Assembly (NCBI RefSeq): GCF_006864365.1 | Contig: NZ_QHLJ01000003.1 | Coordinates: 179,445 to 243,444, forward strand | From: Campylobacter sp. MIT 99-7217 | GTDB lineage: Bacteria > Campylobacterota > Campylobacteria > Campylobacterales > Campylobacteraceae | Direction: 5' to 3' | Length of the DNA stretch: 64,000 nt | Part shown: in pieces, positions 25,735 through 35,023 of the stretch | How the letters are laid out: each line of letters begins with the position of its first letter | Numbering within the stretch: position 1 is the stretch's first letter | Notes under the pieces: generated by a model | Databases searched by the model: none | The model's input: only the letters and a program-made list of their open reading frames with translations | What the model was told of the DNA's origin: nothing | Made by a program: the position numbers and the translations under genes

Positions 25735-27423
25735 ATGACACCAACCAAACAAAGCATAAAAGAATTTTTTGCTGGCAAAAAGCAGTATTTTATCCCTGCG
25801 TATCAAAGGGCTTATTCTTGGGAACAAAAGCAATTAGAGCAGTTTTTAGAAGATCTAAAGGAAGCTAGCAAGGGTGAAAATAATTATTTTTTTGGCAATG
25901 TTTTACTTGAAAAAAACAATGAACTTATCGATGGACAACAAAGAATCACTACTATAATCATCTTTGCTAGGGTCATTTATGTTCTTTTAAAAAACAAAAA
26001 TGAAGCAAGTTTTAGTAATGAAAAAATAGAAGATATAAAAGATGATTTTTTGATACATAAAAACAAGGCAAAGCTTGAAAGCGTGGCTTATGATAGGGAT
26101 TATTTTAAGGATTTTATTATCTTGGATGAAAAAAAGCATGAGCCTTGTAGTCCTTCTCAAAAACGCATTAAAGATGCAAGAGAGTATTTTACAAAAGAGC
26201 TTGAAAAAGAAGATGCTAAAGAACTTGAAAGACTTTTAAAAACAATGTGCGAGGCTGAAATTACAAGCATGCATTTTGAAAATAAAAAGGATTCTGTGCT
26301 TATGTTTGAGCTTCAAAATAACCGCGGAAAAGCACTTAGCGATATAGAAAAGTTAAAATCTTATCTTTGCTATCAACTTTATACTTACACTCAAAACGAA
26401 GAAGCAGAGCTTAAGATAAAAGAAATCACAAGCGTTTTTGAGGAAATTTATAGGCTTATGAACGATATAAAGACAAATGAAGATTTTATACTCGAGTATT
26501 TTAATATTAGCTTGTATGGATATTATTATAAAGAGGGGGATTATAAAGAGGAAATAAAAAAGATAGGGGAAAATAGCGAAAAAATCAAATATATAGAAGC
26601 TTATGTAAGAAAGCTTAAAAATGCCTTTGTGATTTTTAAGGATTTTGAGAATTTGAAGTGTGAAAATGCTGTAAATTTGCGTTATTTGGATTTGGCAACT
26701 TTATATCCTTTTGTGCTAAAAGCTTATGATTTATTTGGCAAAGAAAGCAAGGATTTAGAAAATGCTTTTCATTTACTAGAAATAATAGCTTTTAGACACA
26801 AGCTCGTAAAAACAGGAACTGATTTAATAAATAATGATAAGCTCGATCATGTGCTTAAAAATTTTAAAGATATAAAAAGCTTAGAAGATGGGTTGAGAAA
26901 TATTTGTAATGAACATGATTGGAATTGGGGAAAACATGTAGTAGAGATAGCTTTAAATGATATATATAATATATTCGATGATAAGGACATGGTAAAATAC
27001 ATTTTCGAGCGTTATGAAAATAAGTTGCGTAAGGCAAAAACTAGTGGATATAAATTTAGCTTAAAGGATATAAAAGATCCTGACATAGAACGCATAGCAC
27101 CGAAAATTAAAAACGAAGAAAAGCTAGCAAGTGGATATTGGTGGTATGATGAAAAATTTAGGGATATTATAGGCAATCTCTTGCTTATTTCAAAAACGCA
27201 TAATAATAGCTCTATTGGCAATAAACCCTTTAGTAAAAAGCTTGAAAGCTACGATCTTTTAGAACAACAAAAAGAAATCCAAGAATTTGCAAACGAAGAT
27301 GAAGAGGGGAAACTTAAATGGGACACAGATGCTATCGTTAAAAGACATTTGCATATTGTAGAATTTGTGCTTGAAACTTGGAGTTTTAAAGATGATGAGT
27401 TTTTAGATGATGAGTTTTTTTAA
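25735..27423 (+). CDS. DUF262/DUF1524 protein (GmrSD-like), HNH histidine replaced
   Basis: 562 residues. The N-terminal DUF262 (ParB/Srx-like NTPase) domain shows FIPAYQRAYSWE and ELIDGQQRITT. The C-terminal DUF1524 domain retains GNLLLISKTHN and NKPFSKKLESY. The usual catalytic EHIxP motif reads ERIAP at residues 452-456 (CGC at 27091-27093), so the HNH histidine is Arg453. Related two-domain proteins are type IV restriction enzymes acting on modified phage DNA. Without the His it may be inactive or act differently. No partner gene is adjacent. Confidence 0.8.
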   Translation: MTPTKQSIKEFFAGKKQYFIPAYQRAYSWEQKQLEQFLEDLKEASKGENNYFFGNVLLEKNNELIDGQQRITTIIIFARVIYVLLKNKNEASFSNEKIEDIKDDFLIHKNKAKLESVAYDRDYFKDFIILDEKKHEPCSPSQKRIKDAREYFTKELEKEDAKELERLLKTMCEAEITSMHFENKKDSVLMFELQNNRGKALSDIEKLKSYLCYQLYTYTQNEEAELKIKEITSVFEEIYRLMNDIKTNEDFILEYFNISLYGYYYKEGDYKEEIKKIGENSEKIKYIEAYVRKLKNAFVIFKDFENLKCENAVNLRYLDLATLYPFVLKAYDLFGKESKDLENAFHLLEIIAFRHKLVKTGTDLINNDKLDHVLKNFKDIKSLEDGLRNICNEHDWNWGKHVVEIALNDIYNIFDDKDMVKYIFERYENKLRKAKTSGYKFSLKDIKDPDIERIAPKIKNEEKLASGYWWYDEKFRDIIGNLLLISKTHNNSSIGNKPFSKKLESYDLLEQQKEIQEFANEDEEGKLKWDTDAIVKRHLHIVEFVLETWSFKDDEFLDDEFF

Positions 27424-27650
27424 AAATATAAGCTCAAAAATCTTTTAAAATCATAAATTTTAAATTTCCAAATCCTAGTTTTATGCTAAATAAGGCTTAG
27501 ATAAAATGAGTAAATTTAAAAATATAGCAAAAATGACAATACTTTTTGAAATTTAAACTCAATTTTTTTCTATTTTCTATAAAATCTAAAACGCCCTTAA
27601 GCAAAAAAGCCTTAAAATAAAAGCTTAAATTCACATAAGAAGGAAAACAA

Positions 27651-28064
27651 ATGTGGCTTATTTATGCTTTGGGTTCAGCTATCTTTGCGGCACTTACTGC
27701 GATCTTGGCAAAAATTGGCATTGAGGGCGTAAATTCTCATCTAGCAACAGCCATTCGCACGGGCGTTGTCTTGCTTTTGGCTTGGGGTATGGTCTTTTTG
27801 GTGGGTGCTGGAAGTGGTGTCGCAAAGATAAGTGCTAAAAGCTGGGTCTTTTTGATACTCTCAGGGCTTGCTACCGGGGCTTCTTGGCTTTGTTATTATA
27901 AGGCTTTGCAGCTTGGCGAGGTGGCAAAGGTCGCAGCTATTGATAAACTAAGCGTGGTTTTAGCGATCATTTTTGCTGTGCTTTTTTTGGGCGAAAGCTT
28001 TACTTTAAAAACAGCCATTGCTACGATTTTGATAGGTGCTGGAGCTTTGATAATGGCGTTTTAG
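27651..28064 (+). CDS. Half-size EamA/DMT family membrane protein
   Basis: 137 residues, four or five membrane segments forming a single EamA repeat, ending LGESFTLKTAIATILIGAGALIMAF as in the family. Full transporters have two repeats, so this one should dimerise. An AAGGA site precedes the ATG. Its stop overlaps the end of the convergent WYL gene by 4 nt. Substrate unknown. Confidence 0.8.
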   Translation: MWLIYALGSAIFAALTAILAKIGIEGVNSHLATAIRTGVVLLLAWGMVFLVGAGSGVAKISAKSWVFLILSGLATGASWLCYYKALQLGEVAKVAAIDKLSVVLAIIFAVLFLGESFTLKTAIATILIGAGALIMAF

Positions 28065-28942
28065 GATAAATTTAAATAAGCCCTCAAGCTTTCATTTAAT
28101 TTTTCTTTTAAGCTTGTGGGCGAAATGATGAAAATATAAGGGATAAAAAGCTTTACGATATTTAGAATTTCATCTTCATAAGCAAAGCTGGTTTTGATGA
28201 AAAAAAATTGTTCGTCCTCATCGCTAAGCTCAAAATGACTAAGAAAGCTTTTGCGTGAAAAATACTCCCAAGCCTTTTTATCCACTCTTAAAAGGCATTC
28301 TTTTGAATCACCTAGCCAAGCTTGTTTGCTTTGAACTATGTCCTTGTAAAGTTCATCATCAATCTTAAAGCTTTCTTCTTTTTCTTTTAAATTTTCTATT
28401 TTATTTAGGGTAAAATGCTTAAGTTTGCCAGCTTCATCAGCAAGCAAATACCAAATGCCGTCCTTGTTTAAAAGCTTATAAGGCTTTAGGATACGATCTT
28501 TTTGCTTGTAAGTAAGGCTGATTTGTTTATATTTTATGATAGCCTTGCTTAAAAGCTCAAATTTATCATAATCCACCTTATCAAAGCCGGAATTTTTAAT
28601 GAGAAAAAATTTATTATTGTTTTTATCATTGAGATTTTTATTTAAAATATCAGCGATAAAATTTCCATCAAGCCTTGGATAAAGGGTTTTGATCCCGCTT
28701 AAAAGGGCAAATTCTTGCAAGTGTTTTAACTGAAATTTTCCCAAAGCCCAAGATTCTAAGGAGTATTTGCCTTTTTCTTTTTTTATGGGCAAGGAGGCTA
28801 ATTTTTGCAAATCCCTTTGTATGCTTCGCTCACTCACGCTAAATTCCTCGGCTAGTTCGCTTACACTAAAGCTTTCGCCGTTGTTAAATTTAAGCAAAAT
28901 TTGAATTATTCTTGTGCTGAGTTTATCATAATCCTTGTCCAT
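28061..28942 (-). CDS. WYL-domain transcriptional regulator (HTH + WYL), last gene of the defence-like run
   Basis: 293 residues from ATG 28942, which has an AAGGA site; a longer start at 28987 would overlap the preceding gene by 62 nt. The N-terminal helix-turn-helix reads FSVSELAEEFSVSERSIQRDLQKL. A WYL domain follows (LKPYKLLNKDGIWYLLAD ... HFTLNKIEN) and a C-terminal extension. WYL regulators such as BrxR/CapW control several anti-phage systems by sensing nucleotides or DNA. Its position at the end of the long minus-strand run suggests autoregulation of that unit. Confidence 0.85.
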   Translation of the reverse strand: MDKDYDKLSTRIIQILLKFNNGESFSVSELAEEFSVSERSIQRDLQKLASLPIKKEKGKYSLESWALGKFQLKHLQEFALLSGIKTLYPRLDGNFIADILNKNLNDKNNNKFFLIKNSGFDKVDYDKFELLSKAIIKYKQISLTYKQKDRILKPYKLLNKDGIWYLLADEAGKLKHFTLNKIENLKEKEESFKIDDELYKDIVQSKQAWLGDSKECLLRVDKKAWEYFSRKSFLSHFELSDEDEQFFFIKTSFAYEDEILNIVKLFIPYIFIISPTSLKEKLNESLRAYLNLS

Positions 28943-30014
28943 ATTTTTCCTTATAAAAAATAAGTTTTTTAAGTAAGCTTGGCTCATAAAGTCCTAAAAT
29001 TTTAGCCCTTAAAGCCCTAGCTTGTTCCAAGCTTGCAAAGTCCTTATGCACGCTAGCATTGCGTATATTTTGTAAAAAACTGATATCATCTTTTAATTTT
29101 ATGACAAAATTTTTTAAAGGCTTTTCTAGGGGATCAAAAAGTTCTTTTTTTAAAAATAAAAATTTAACTGTGCCTAAATTTGGCTTTTGAGTGAAAAAAT
29201 TTTCTAAGATAAAGCTTCTTTCTTGCACGCTATAAGAGATATTTAAAAGCTCTTTATTAGCCTTGCAAAGTCTTGCAAAAATAGCCCTTGAAAAATCATA
29301 AATTTCATACTCCAAAGCCTTTGAGTACTTCACCACAACGCTAGTATAATCATAAAGCTTATTAGCTTCATTTTGTTCTAACTCAAGCTGGGCTGAGATC
29401 AAATTTGAAATGCTATCATGGTGCAATTTATAATAAAAGCTTCCAAAAACATAATCAACAAAAATTTGTCCTATCCTAAGATAATCCTCGCTTTTATAGA
29501 TATTTAAAAAATGCACTTCATCGCTTTGAAAATAAGCCTTATAATTTTTTTGCCTCACGATAAGAGGATAAGTATAATTGTTGCCATAAATGGCGTAGGT
29601 GTGATCATTTGGGGTTAGAAAATTGCTCAAAAACTCATCTCTAAGCAGGCTAAAATTTTCCCTTACAAGTTCTCTTAAGTCCTCGATGATGAAAAAATCC
29701 TCCACCTCAAGCTTTTTTTGCTCATAATAACTTGGCAAAAGCTCATCAGCAGGCTCTTTTTGCACCCTTATAACCTTAGCCACAAATAAATTTGCATAAT
29801 CACTAAGAAAAAGCTGTAAGTAGTTTTGCTCATTTACGCCTTGATAAAGCCTTTGTAGATCCTTTTCAAAGGGGGAGTTTTGATCTTTAAGTTTTGATTT
29901 GACCTTGCCAAAGGCGACTTTTTTCTTGTCTTTTAGCACTTCAAGATGAGCTTTGATCACATCTTTTTCATAGTAGGGATTATAGAGGATTAAAAGATCT
30001 TCTTTGCTTTTCAT
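28926..30014 (-). CDS. Unknown protein of the defence-like run
   Basis: 362 residues, soluble, with no recognised domain. It is charged and helical, with many aromatic residues in the centre (YAIYGNNYTYPLIVRQKNY) and a C-terminal segment NIRNASVHKDF resembling the RNxxxH-type motif of HEPN domains. That resemblance is weak: R-N-A-S-V-H matches the R-x4-6-H spacing used by HEPN RNases. It overlaps the WYL gene by 17 nt and the preceding gene by 4 nt. Confidence 0.6.
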   Translation of the reverse strand: MKSKEDLLILYNPYYEKDVIKAHLEVLKDKKKVAFGKVKSKLKDQNSPFEKDLQRLYQGVNEQNYLQLFLSDYANLFVAKVIRVQKEPADELLPSYYEQKKLEVEDFFIIEDLRELVRENFSLLRDEFLSNFLTPNDHTYAIYGNNYTYPLIVRQKNYKAYFQSDEVHFLNIYKSEDYLRIGQIFVDYVFGSFYYKLHHDSISNLISAQLELEQNEANKLYDYTSVVVKYSKALEYEIYDFSRAIFARLCKANKELLNISYSVQERSFILENFFTQKPNLGTVKFLFLKKELFDPLEKPLKNFVIKLKDDISFLQNIRNASVHKDFASLEQARALRAKILGLYEPSLLKKLIFYKEKYGQGL

Positions 30015-30346
30015 TTTAAAAGTTCTTTTAAATTTTTCTTGATATCGCCGTTTTTACCCCATTCGTCTAAGATTTCTTTTATGATAATAAAAAGCTCATC
30101 AAAATCATCAGGATAATCCTTTTTAAACTGCACCACAAGATCAAGTCCTTTACAAAGCCTATCCTCAAAAGCCACTCCTTCTTGCTCAAAAATGCCCCTT
30201 ATATCAAGCATAAAACCAATAATTCTTTTGCTTTGAAGAGGAGAGCTTAAGCGTTTGAAAATCGGCGACTTTAAATCACAAGCCAAAGAAAGAATTGAAA
30301 ATATCTTCATCTTTGAAAGCATTTTATTTATTTTTGCCCAAAACAT
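30011..30346 (-). CDS. Small unknown protein of the defence-like run
   Basis: 111 residues if translation starts at 30346. An internal ATG at 30322, two bases past the zinc-ribbon stop, would give a tidier 103-residue product. Neither start has a clear ribosome site. Helical, acidic C-terminal half; no known domain. It overlaps the next gene by 4 nt. Confidence 0.5.
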   Translation of the reverse strand: MFWAKINKMLSKMKIFSILSLACDLKSPIFKRLSSPLQSKRIIGFMLDIRGIFEQEGVAFEDRLCKGLDLVVQFKKDYPDDFDELFIIIKEILDEWGKNGDIKKNLKELLK

Positions 30347-30503
30347 TTGTCAAAAGCTCAAAGCCCTTTTCTAAAAGCCCCTTTTCTCCCCTGCAACTAG
30401 GACAAATAAAATCAGCAGGATTTAAAACATCACTTTTAGGACTACAAAGAAAAAGCTTTTTGCAATTAAGACATTTTTTTAAAAAAGGTCGAGGCTTTAT
30501 CAT
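30324..30503 (-). CDS. 59-residue zinc-ribbon protein
   Basis: A short gene with ATG at 30503 directly after the HerA stop (9 nt apart). Two CxxC knuckles (CLNC at 11-14 and CPSC at 34-37) separated by 19 residues form a zinc ribbon, and a further cysteine lies at residue 20. It probably binds nucleic acid or a protein partner. It sits within the same unit, overlapping the downstream gene if that uses its upstream start. Confidence 0.6.
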   Translation of the reverse strand: MIKPRPFLKKCLNCKKLFLCSPKSDVLNPADFICPSCRGEKGLLEKGFELLTNVLGKNK

Positions 30504-30512
30504 CTTAGTTCC

Positions 30513-33500
30513 TTAAAATAAATTATCTTTAAAATATTGCACATCATCTATATCAAGCTTTTCATTCAGGTATTTATCGATAAACTCGAAAGCAATTTTA
30601 GCAATTTTATTCTTATCTTCTTCTTTCTTTGCGTCCGAATCAAGCTTATTTTCTAAGATCAAATACTTAGCCAAAAAGTTCTTATCAAATTTAGCTTCAA
30701 ATTCTTTCAAGCTTTGAAGTAATTTTGGAGCAACTTTTTGCGTTTTTGTATAATTTTCCTTAAGTGCTTTCATTAAACCCCTTCTTTGTAGGGCAAAAAG
30801 ATTTTCTATATCTTTTAAATTTGGACTTTCAAGCAAGTGTGATCCCATTAAAACCCCGCTTTTATATTCGCTCAAATAAAACTCATAAGCACTTTTTTGT
30901 ATAAGCTCCTCGCTGATTAGCTCTTCATCAGAGCTTGTATTTAGCTCTTGTTTCATCTTTGTCATCACAGCCTTATTAAAGCCACCTGAAAAAACCACTC
31001 CAGCACCAACTTCAAGCTTGCTTAAAAACTCAGCTTGTTCTCTTTCTAAAGCCATAGTATTTCTTAGAGCTTCTTGATCATCAGCAGCAAAGATCCTATG
31101 CACGATCTTTGTGTTTGTATTTTTAAGCACTTCAGGGGTAAGTTTGCTTGGAATTTGATCAGCTATCATCAAGCATTCGCCATATTTTCGAATTTCAGCC
31201 AGCATATCAGCAAAAACTTCCACGCCTTGCTTTTTGTTTGGACTATCTCCGGGTTGAAATTTACTCAAAAGGCGGTGTGCTTCTTCTATCAAGATGATAT
31301 GTTTAACCCCGTGTTTTTTCTCACTTTGCAAGAAATTTGCCTTGATAGCCTCAAGAGCATTTCCTAGTATAAAGCCCATGATCAAGGACTTTTCGCTACC
31401 ATTTCTTATCTCTTCCATTTCTAAGACTATGCGTCTATCAAGGAGCTTTCTAAAATCAACCGATCTTTTGGTATTAAGCATAAAGCCCTTTGCACCCACT
31501 AAAAGCCCATTTAACCTAGCCTTAATCGAGCCTATATAATCATTTTTAAGCCTTTCATCAAAGCCTTGTTCTTTAACCACGCTTTGAACTTTAAAATGCA
31601 AGTCCTCCAAGGTAGGAAAAGAATACACGCCCTCATTAAAGGCATCTTTGCCATAAATTTCATTTTCATTTGTAGCTATGTTCCAGCCCTTATCTTTGTA
31701 GCATTCATAAATGGCACTTTCTATGATTTGAGGTATAGCAGCTTCCATGTCAAAGGCAGCTTCTATGCTAGCTTTTATCATATCCACCCTAGAGCTTATG
31801 CTTTCATGAGGGAAAAACTCAAATGGATTTAGTCTAAAAGGCGCTAAGGTATCCTTGCCTAAGGTAAAGATGAGCAAATCTTCGTATTTGTTTTTTAAAA
31901 TTCTATACTCCGTTTTGGCTGGTTCTATGACTAAAAAAGGCTTATTTGAGTTAATGAGTATGTTTTGACAAGTAGTTGTTTTACCACTGCCTGTAACCCC
32001 TGTGATAAAAATATGCTTATCAAGATTTTTACTATCTATGCTTACACTTTTGTTTGTAACATTGCCACTTTGAATGAGCTTTCCAAGCACTAAAGGATCA
32101 CTAGCTTCTTTGAAATTGAGCCCAAATTCTACCTCTTCTTTAAGCTCTAAGCCTACGACATCTTTTTTAGGAAGACCGGCTATTAAACTTAGCTCTTTTG
32201 AGCTGATGACATTGCCTAAATTTACAGGGCTTTGAGAAAGCAAGGAAGCAAGCTTTTTGTCTGCATTTTGAAGCGAGATTTTAGGTAATTGTAAATTTCT
32301 AAAAGCCTTTAGCCTTTTGCCATCATCAAGCAAAAAAGCTCTTAAAGGAAGTTTATTGCCACTTTCTCCGCTAAATAAAGATATAATGGTGTTTTCAAGC
32401 TTCATCAAGACAGCCTTTGAGTTAGAAAAACAAAACATAGAGCTTAAAAACATACCCTTGCCCTTACCATAGTCTATCCTTGGAAGTAAAACATCGTCTA
32501 TATATTTAAGCCAATCTTGGATTTGTTTATCAAGATTTTCTTTAGTGATAGAATCACTCTTAGTTGTGCCTGTTTGGGTGGAGCTAGTTTCAGCTATGGC
32601 TAAACTCTCACTTGTTCCTGTATTTTTACTCAGGCTTTGCTGTTTGCTTTGATTGTGTGTGACACTTTCACTTGATCCCGTAGTTTTGCTGTCACTTGAT
32701 CCCGTAGCTTTGCTTTCGCTTCCTGATTCGCTTGTAGAATAAGACGAGCCTTCACTTTCACTCTTTCCACGAGTTGTTTGCTTTGTTTTGCTTTCATTTG
32801 TTCCTTCAGTTTCGCTTTCATTTTTGCTCCAGCTTTTACTCTCGCCTTTAGTGGTGATTTCACTTCTACTTTCTCCGTCATTTGTGCTTTTAGTGGAGGT
32901 TTTAGAGCTTCCCTGAGTTTTACTTTCATTTTCACCCAAAGAGCTTTGAAAACTATGCTTTGCTAGAGGCAAAAGCCCTGAATAAAGCTCAAAAATATTT
33001 TTTTCTATACTCAAAAGATCATTATCACTAAGCAAGGAAGCTATGATCATAAAGCCAAACTCACTTCCCACACCCATAACATCAGCAAACCTATCCATAC
33101 CTTGAAATTCACTCTCTTTTTCCAAGACACCCGGCACACCCTCTATAATGCTTTGAAAGCTGTTATTTTGGATCTTTTCTAAGATAAGGCGTTTTTCTTC
33201 CTTGCTTACTGCTTCGATATTGCTTCCTCTAAAATTGCCCTTTATACTTGGCTCTAGTATAAACTTACCTATCTCATCGACATCAAGCTTTGGGGGATTT
33301 TTTGAATAATCCCTTGAAATTCCATAATAAAACTCCACCTCATTTTCATCGCCTAAGATAAGATAAATAAAATTAATCCCCTCTATCCTCAAGGCACTTA
33401 AGACATTTTCTAAGGCTTCACGGCGAGGAGCGTCCTTAACAAAGCTTATGCTATGCACCCTATAAAGCACCACATCGCTAAGATCTAGGCTTTGCGTATC

Positions 33501-33584
33501 TTGGGTAGTGATGCGTTCTTTTTTGTTAAGATAATAAATATTTGGATTTTTTAAATTTTCTTTAAATTCTTTAAACTCATTCAT
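30513..33584 (-). CDS. HerA/VirB4-type ATPase with Ser/Thr-rich insert
   Basis: 1023 residues. The N-terminal domain (1-210) is unrecognised. Residues 213-345 are a Ser/Thr/Gly/Lys/Glu low-complexity insert. The C-terminal half is a DUF87/HerA motor with Walker A GVTGSGKTTT (529-538), Walker B HIILIEEAH (762-770), and an IADQIPSKLTPEVLKNTNTKIVHR segment typical of HerA/VirD4-like hexameric translocases. Such motors move DNA or protein in DNA repair, conjugation and phage defence. It overlaps the upstream gene by 4 nt. No NurA nuclease is adjacent. Confidence 0.85.
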   Translation of the reverse strand: MNEFKEFKENLKNPNIYYLNKKERITTQDTQSLDLSDVVLYRVHSISFVKDAPRREALENVLSALRIEGINFIYLILGDENEVEFYYGISRDYSKNPPKLDVDEIGKFILEPSIKGNFRGSNIEAVSKEEKRLILEKIQNNSFQSIIEGVPGVLEKESEFQGMDRFADVMGVGSEFGFMIIASLLSDNDLLSIEKNIFELYSGLLPLAKHSFQSSLGENESKTQGSSKTSTKSTNDGESRSEITTKGESKSWSKNESETEGTNESKTKQTTRGKSESEGSSYSTSESGSESKATGSSDSKTTGSSESVTHNQSKQQSLSKNTGTSESLAIAETSSTQTGTTKSDSITKENLDKQIQDWLKYIDDVLLPRIDYGKGKGMFLSSMFCFSNSKAVLMKLENTIISLFSGESGNKLPLRAFLLDDGKRLKAFRNLQLPKISLQNADKKLASLLSQSPVNLGNVISSKELSLIAGLPKKDVVGLELKEEVEFGLNFKEASDPLVLGKLIQSGNVTNKSVSIDSKNLDKHIFITGVTGSGKTTTCQNILINSNKPFLVIEPAKTEYRILKNKYEDLLIFTLGKDTLAPFRLNPFEFFPHESISSRVDMIKASIEAAFDMEAAIPQIIESAIYECYKDKGWNIATNENEIYGKDAFNEGVYSFPTLEDLHFKVQSVVKEQGFDERLKNDYIGSIKARLNGLLVGAKGFMLNTKRSVDFRKLLDRRIVLEMEEIRNGSEKSLIMGFILGNALEAIKANFLQSEKKHGVKHIILIEEAHRLLSKFQPGDSPNKKQGVEVFADMLAEIRKYGECLMIADQIPSKLTPEVLKNTNTKIVHRIFAADDQEALRNTMALEREQAEFLSKLEVGAGVVFSGGFNKAVMTKMKQELNTSSDEELISEELIQKSAYEFYLSEYKSGVLMGSHLLESPNLKDIENLFALQRRGLMKALKENYTKTQKVAPKLLQSLKEFEAKFDKNFLAKYLILENKLDSDAKKEEDKNKIAKIAFEFIDKYLNEKLDIDDVQYFKDNLF
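32550..32948 (-). repeat. Low-complexity Ser/Thr-rich coding repeat inside the HerA gene
   Basis: About 400 nt of imperfect short repeats encoding units such as TGSSDSKTTGSSES and K-S-E-S-E. It is likely to expand and contract by slippage or recombination. The encoded linker should be disordered. Confidence 0.7.
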
Positions 33585-34087
33585 TTTTTTATCCTTTGTT
33601 TCATTTTTTGTTGTTCTTGTTTAAAAAACCTATACATTTCAGTTTCTTCTTCTAAATTTTCTTCACTATCTTGTTTTATGTCCTTTTTTGCTTTTATATT
33701 TTTATCAAGTTTTATGTTAGAGTTAAGATATATTTCACCCTTACCCACTAAGTCGCCATCATAACTTTTTATACCCATATCCTTAGCAATTTTTTTTAAA
33801 ATATCCTCCAGCCAAGATCTTTGCCAAAGACTATTTTCTAAGCAAGGCTTAAAAAACTCACTCTCAAAAAACAAAGGATTTTCCTCGTCCCAAACAAAGG
33901 CTAGATCAAGCTCATTTTCATCTTTTTCAAAGCTTGTTTTATCCTGCCACCACTGCCAAAAATCTTGTTCTAGCGTAAAAAATACCTCGCCTTCTTTTGT
34001 TAAATTTGTAAGTTCATTATTGTGAAGCTTAAAAACGGCTATTTGCCCTTCTTTAAGTAAAAATAAATTACAAATTTTTCTCATCAT
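33581..34087 (-). CDS. Unknown 168-residue protein of the defence-like run
   Basis: Soluble protein with a Trp-rich centre (FWQWWQDK near residues 43-50, then SLWQRSWL) and a charged, Lys/Glu-rich C-terminus. No family recognised. ATG 34087 (ATGATG) follows AAAAGGAT. It overlaps both neighbours by 4 nt, which makes its membership of the unit firm. Confidence 0.65.
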   Translation of the reverse strand: MMRKICNLFLLKEGQIAVFKLHNNELTNLTKEGEVFFTLEQDFWQWWQDKTSFEKDENELDLAFVWDEENPLFFESEFFKPCLENSLWQRSWLEDILKKIAKDMGIKSYDGDLVGKGEIYLNSNIKLDKNIKAKKDIKQDSEENLEEETEMYRFFKQEQQKMKQRIKK

Positions 34088-34323
34088 TTATCCTTTTTAA
34101 GACCATCTAAAAAATTATCCTCTAATTTGTATTTGTTTATATCAAATTCAGGCAAGATGAATTCTTTTTTGGGCATAGAAGCCTTTTTTATGGGTGCTTG
34201 TCTTTTTAGCGTGGTTTTATTTTCTAAACTTTCTAGCACTTCTTTCACTAGCGTTTCTACTGACTTTTTTTCACTTCCTAAAGAGCTAGCTATATCCTCA
34301 ACCATTTTATCCCAAGTACCCAT
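34084..34323 (-). CDS. Small unknown protein of the defence-like run
   Basis: 79 residues, soluble and helical at the N-terminus, with a basic middle (TLKRQAPIKKASMPKK). A very strong ribosome site AAGGAGG precedes the ATG, and the gene begins 11 nt after the previous stop. No domain recognised; it could be an adaptor. Confidence 0.6.
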   Translation of the reverse strand: MGTWDKMVEDIASSLGSEKKSVETLVKEVLESLENKTTLKRQAPIKKASMPKKEFILPEFDINKYKLEDNFLDGLKKDK

Positions 34324-34334
34324 ATCTAGCCTCC

Positions 34335-35012
34335 TTAAGACTTAAGAAGTTCGTTAAATTTAGTCGTAAGCTCATCTTTGCTAAGCTCAGGATTTGCCTT
34401 TTCTAAACCTTGTTTTAAAGCTTCAGATACCTCGCTTTTGCTATTTGTTTCTAAGGTTTTATCCTCCAAATACGCACTCACATCATCAGCACTAATGTCT
34501 TTTTCACTCATGGTTTCTAAGGTTGAGACAAGTTCTTTTTCATCGATCTTTTCATCTTTAAATTTCTGACCCATAGTAGCCCAAAAACTTACGCTGTCTT
34601 CAAGGTTGTATTTTTCACTTATGCCTTTCATACCAAGGGCTGAGCCTATGGCTGTGTCAATGTTTTTTTGTATATCCGTTTTCTTTTCCTTTTCATCAAG
34701 CTGTATGCGACCACTGCTAATTTCTTCATCTAAATACGCAATGTATTCATTAATGCTATCAAAATCATCAGGCTTTTTCTCAGCCTTTTGCATCGCCTCG
34801 CCATAATCTTCTGGAGTGTGTTCGTTTTTAAACACACCTATGAGACTAGCTATCGCACTTATAATAGGTGCTACGGTAGAAAGAATAGGTGCTAATGCCC
34901 CAGCCAAAGCACCTATACCCGTTGCTAAAGCTCCGCCTATTTTGCTACAAACTTCACCTATACCACTACAAACTGAACCTAAAAAACCGCCAACTGAACT
35001 CCAAAATCCCAT
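34335..35012 (-). CDS. Protein with hydrophobic Gly/Ala-rich N-terminus, candidate membrane-acting effector
   Basis: 225 residues. Residues 1-60 are a continuous hydrophobic, Gly/Ala/Ile-rich stretch with regularly spaced glycines, like a membrane-inserting hairpin. The rest is acidic and helical, with short repeats (EKDISADDVSAYLEDKTLE). No signal-peptidase site is evident. The AAAAGGAG site lies 5 nt before the ATG. Downstream of an Hsp70-like gene, the arrangement suggests a membrane-active protein held by a chaperone, which is my inference. A structural role is possible too. Confidence 0.6.
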   Translation of the reverse strand: MGFWSSVGGFLGSVCSGIGEVCSKIGGALATGIGALAGALAPILSTVAPIISAIASLIGVFKNEHTPEDYGEAMQKAEKKPDDFDSINEYIAYLDEEISSGRIQLDEKEKKTDIQKNIDTAIGSALGMKGISEKYNLEDSVSFWATMGQKFKDEKIDEKELVSTLETMSEKDISADDVSAYLEDKTLETNSKSEVSEALKQGLEKANPELSKDELTTKFNELLKS

Positions 35013-35023
35013 TTTTTCTCCTT

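Noticed and set aside
32630..32966. Open frames on either strand through the Ser/Thr-rich repeat
   Set aside because: They are by-products of the repetitive HerA insert, without ribosome sites or family resemblance.
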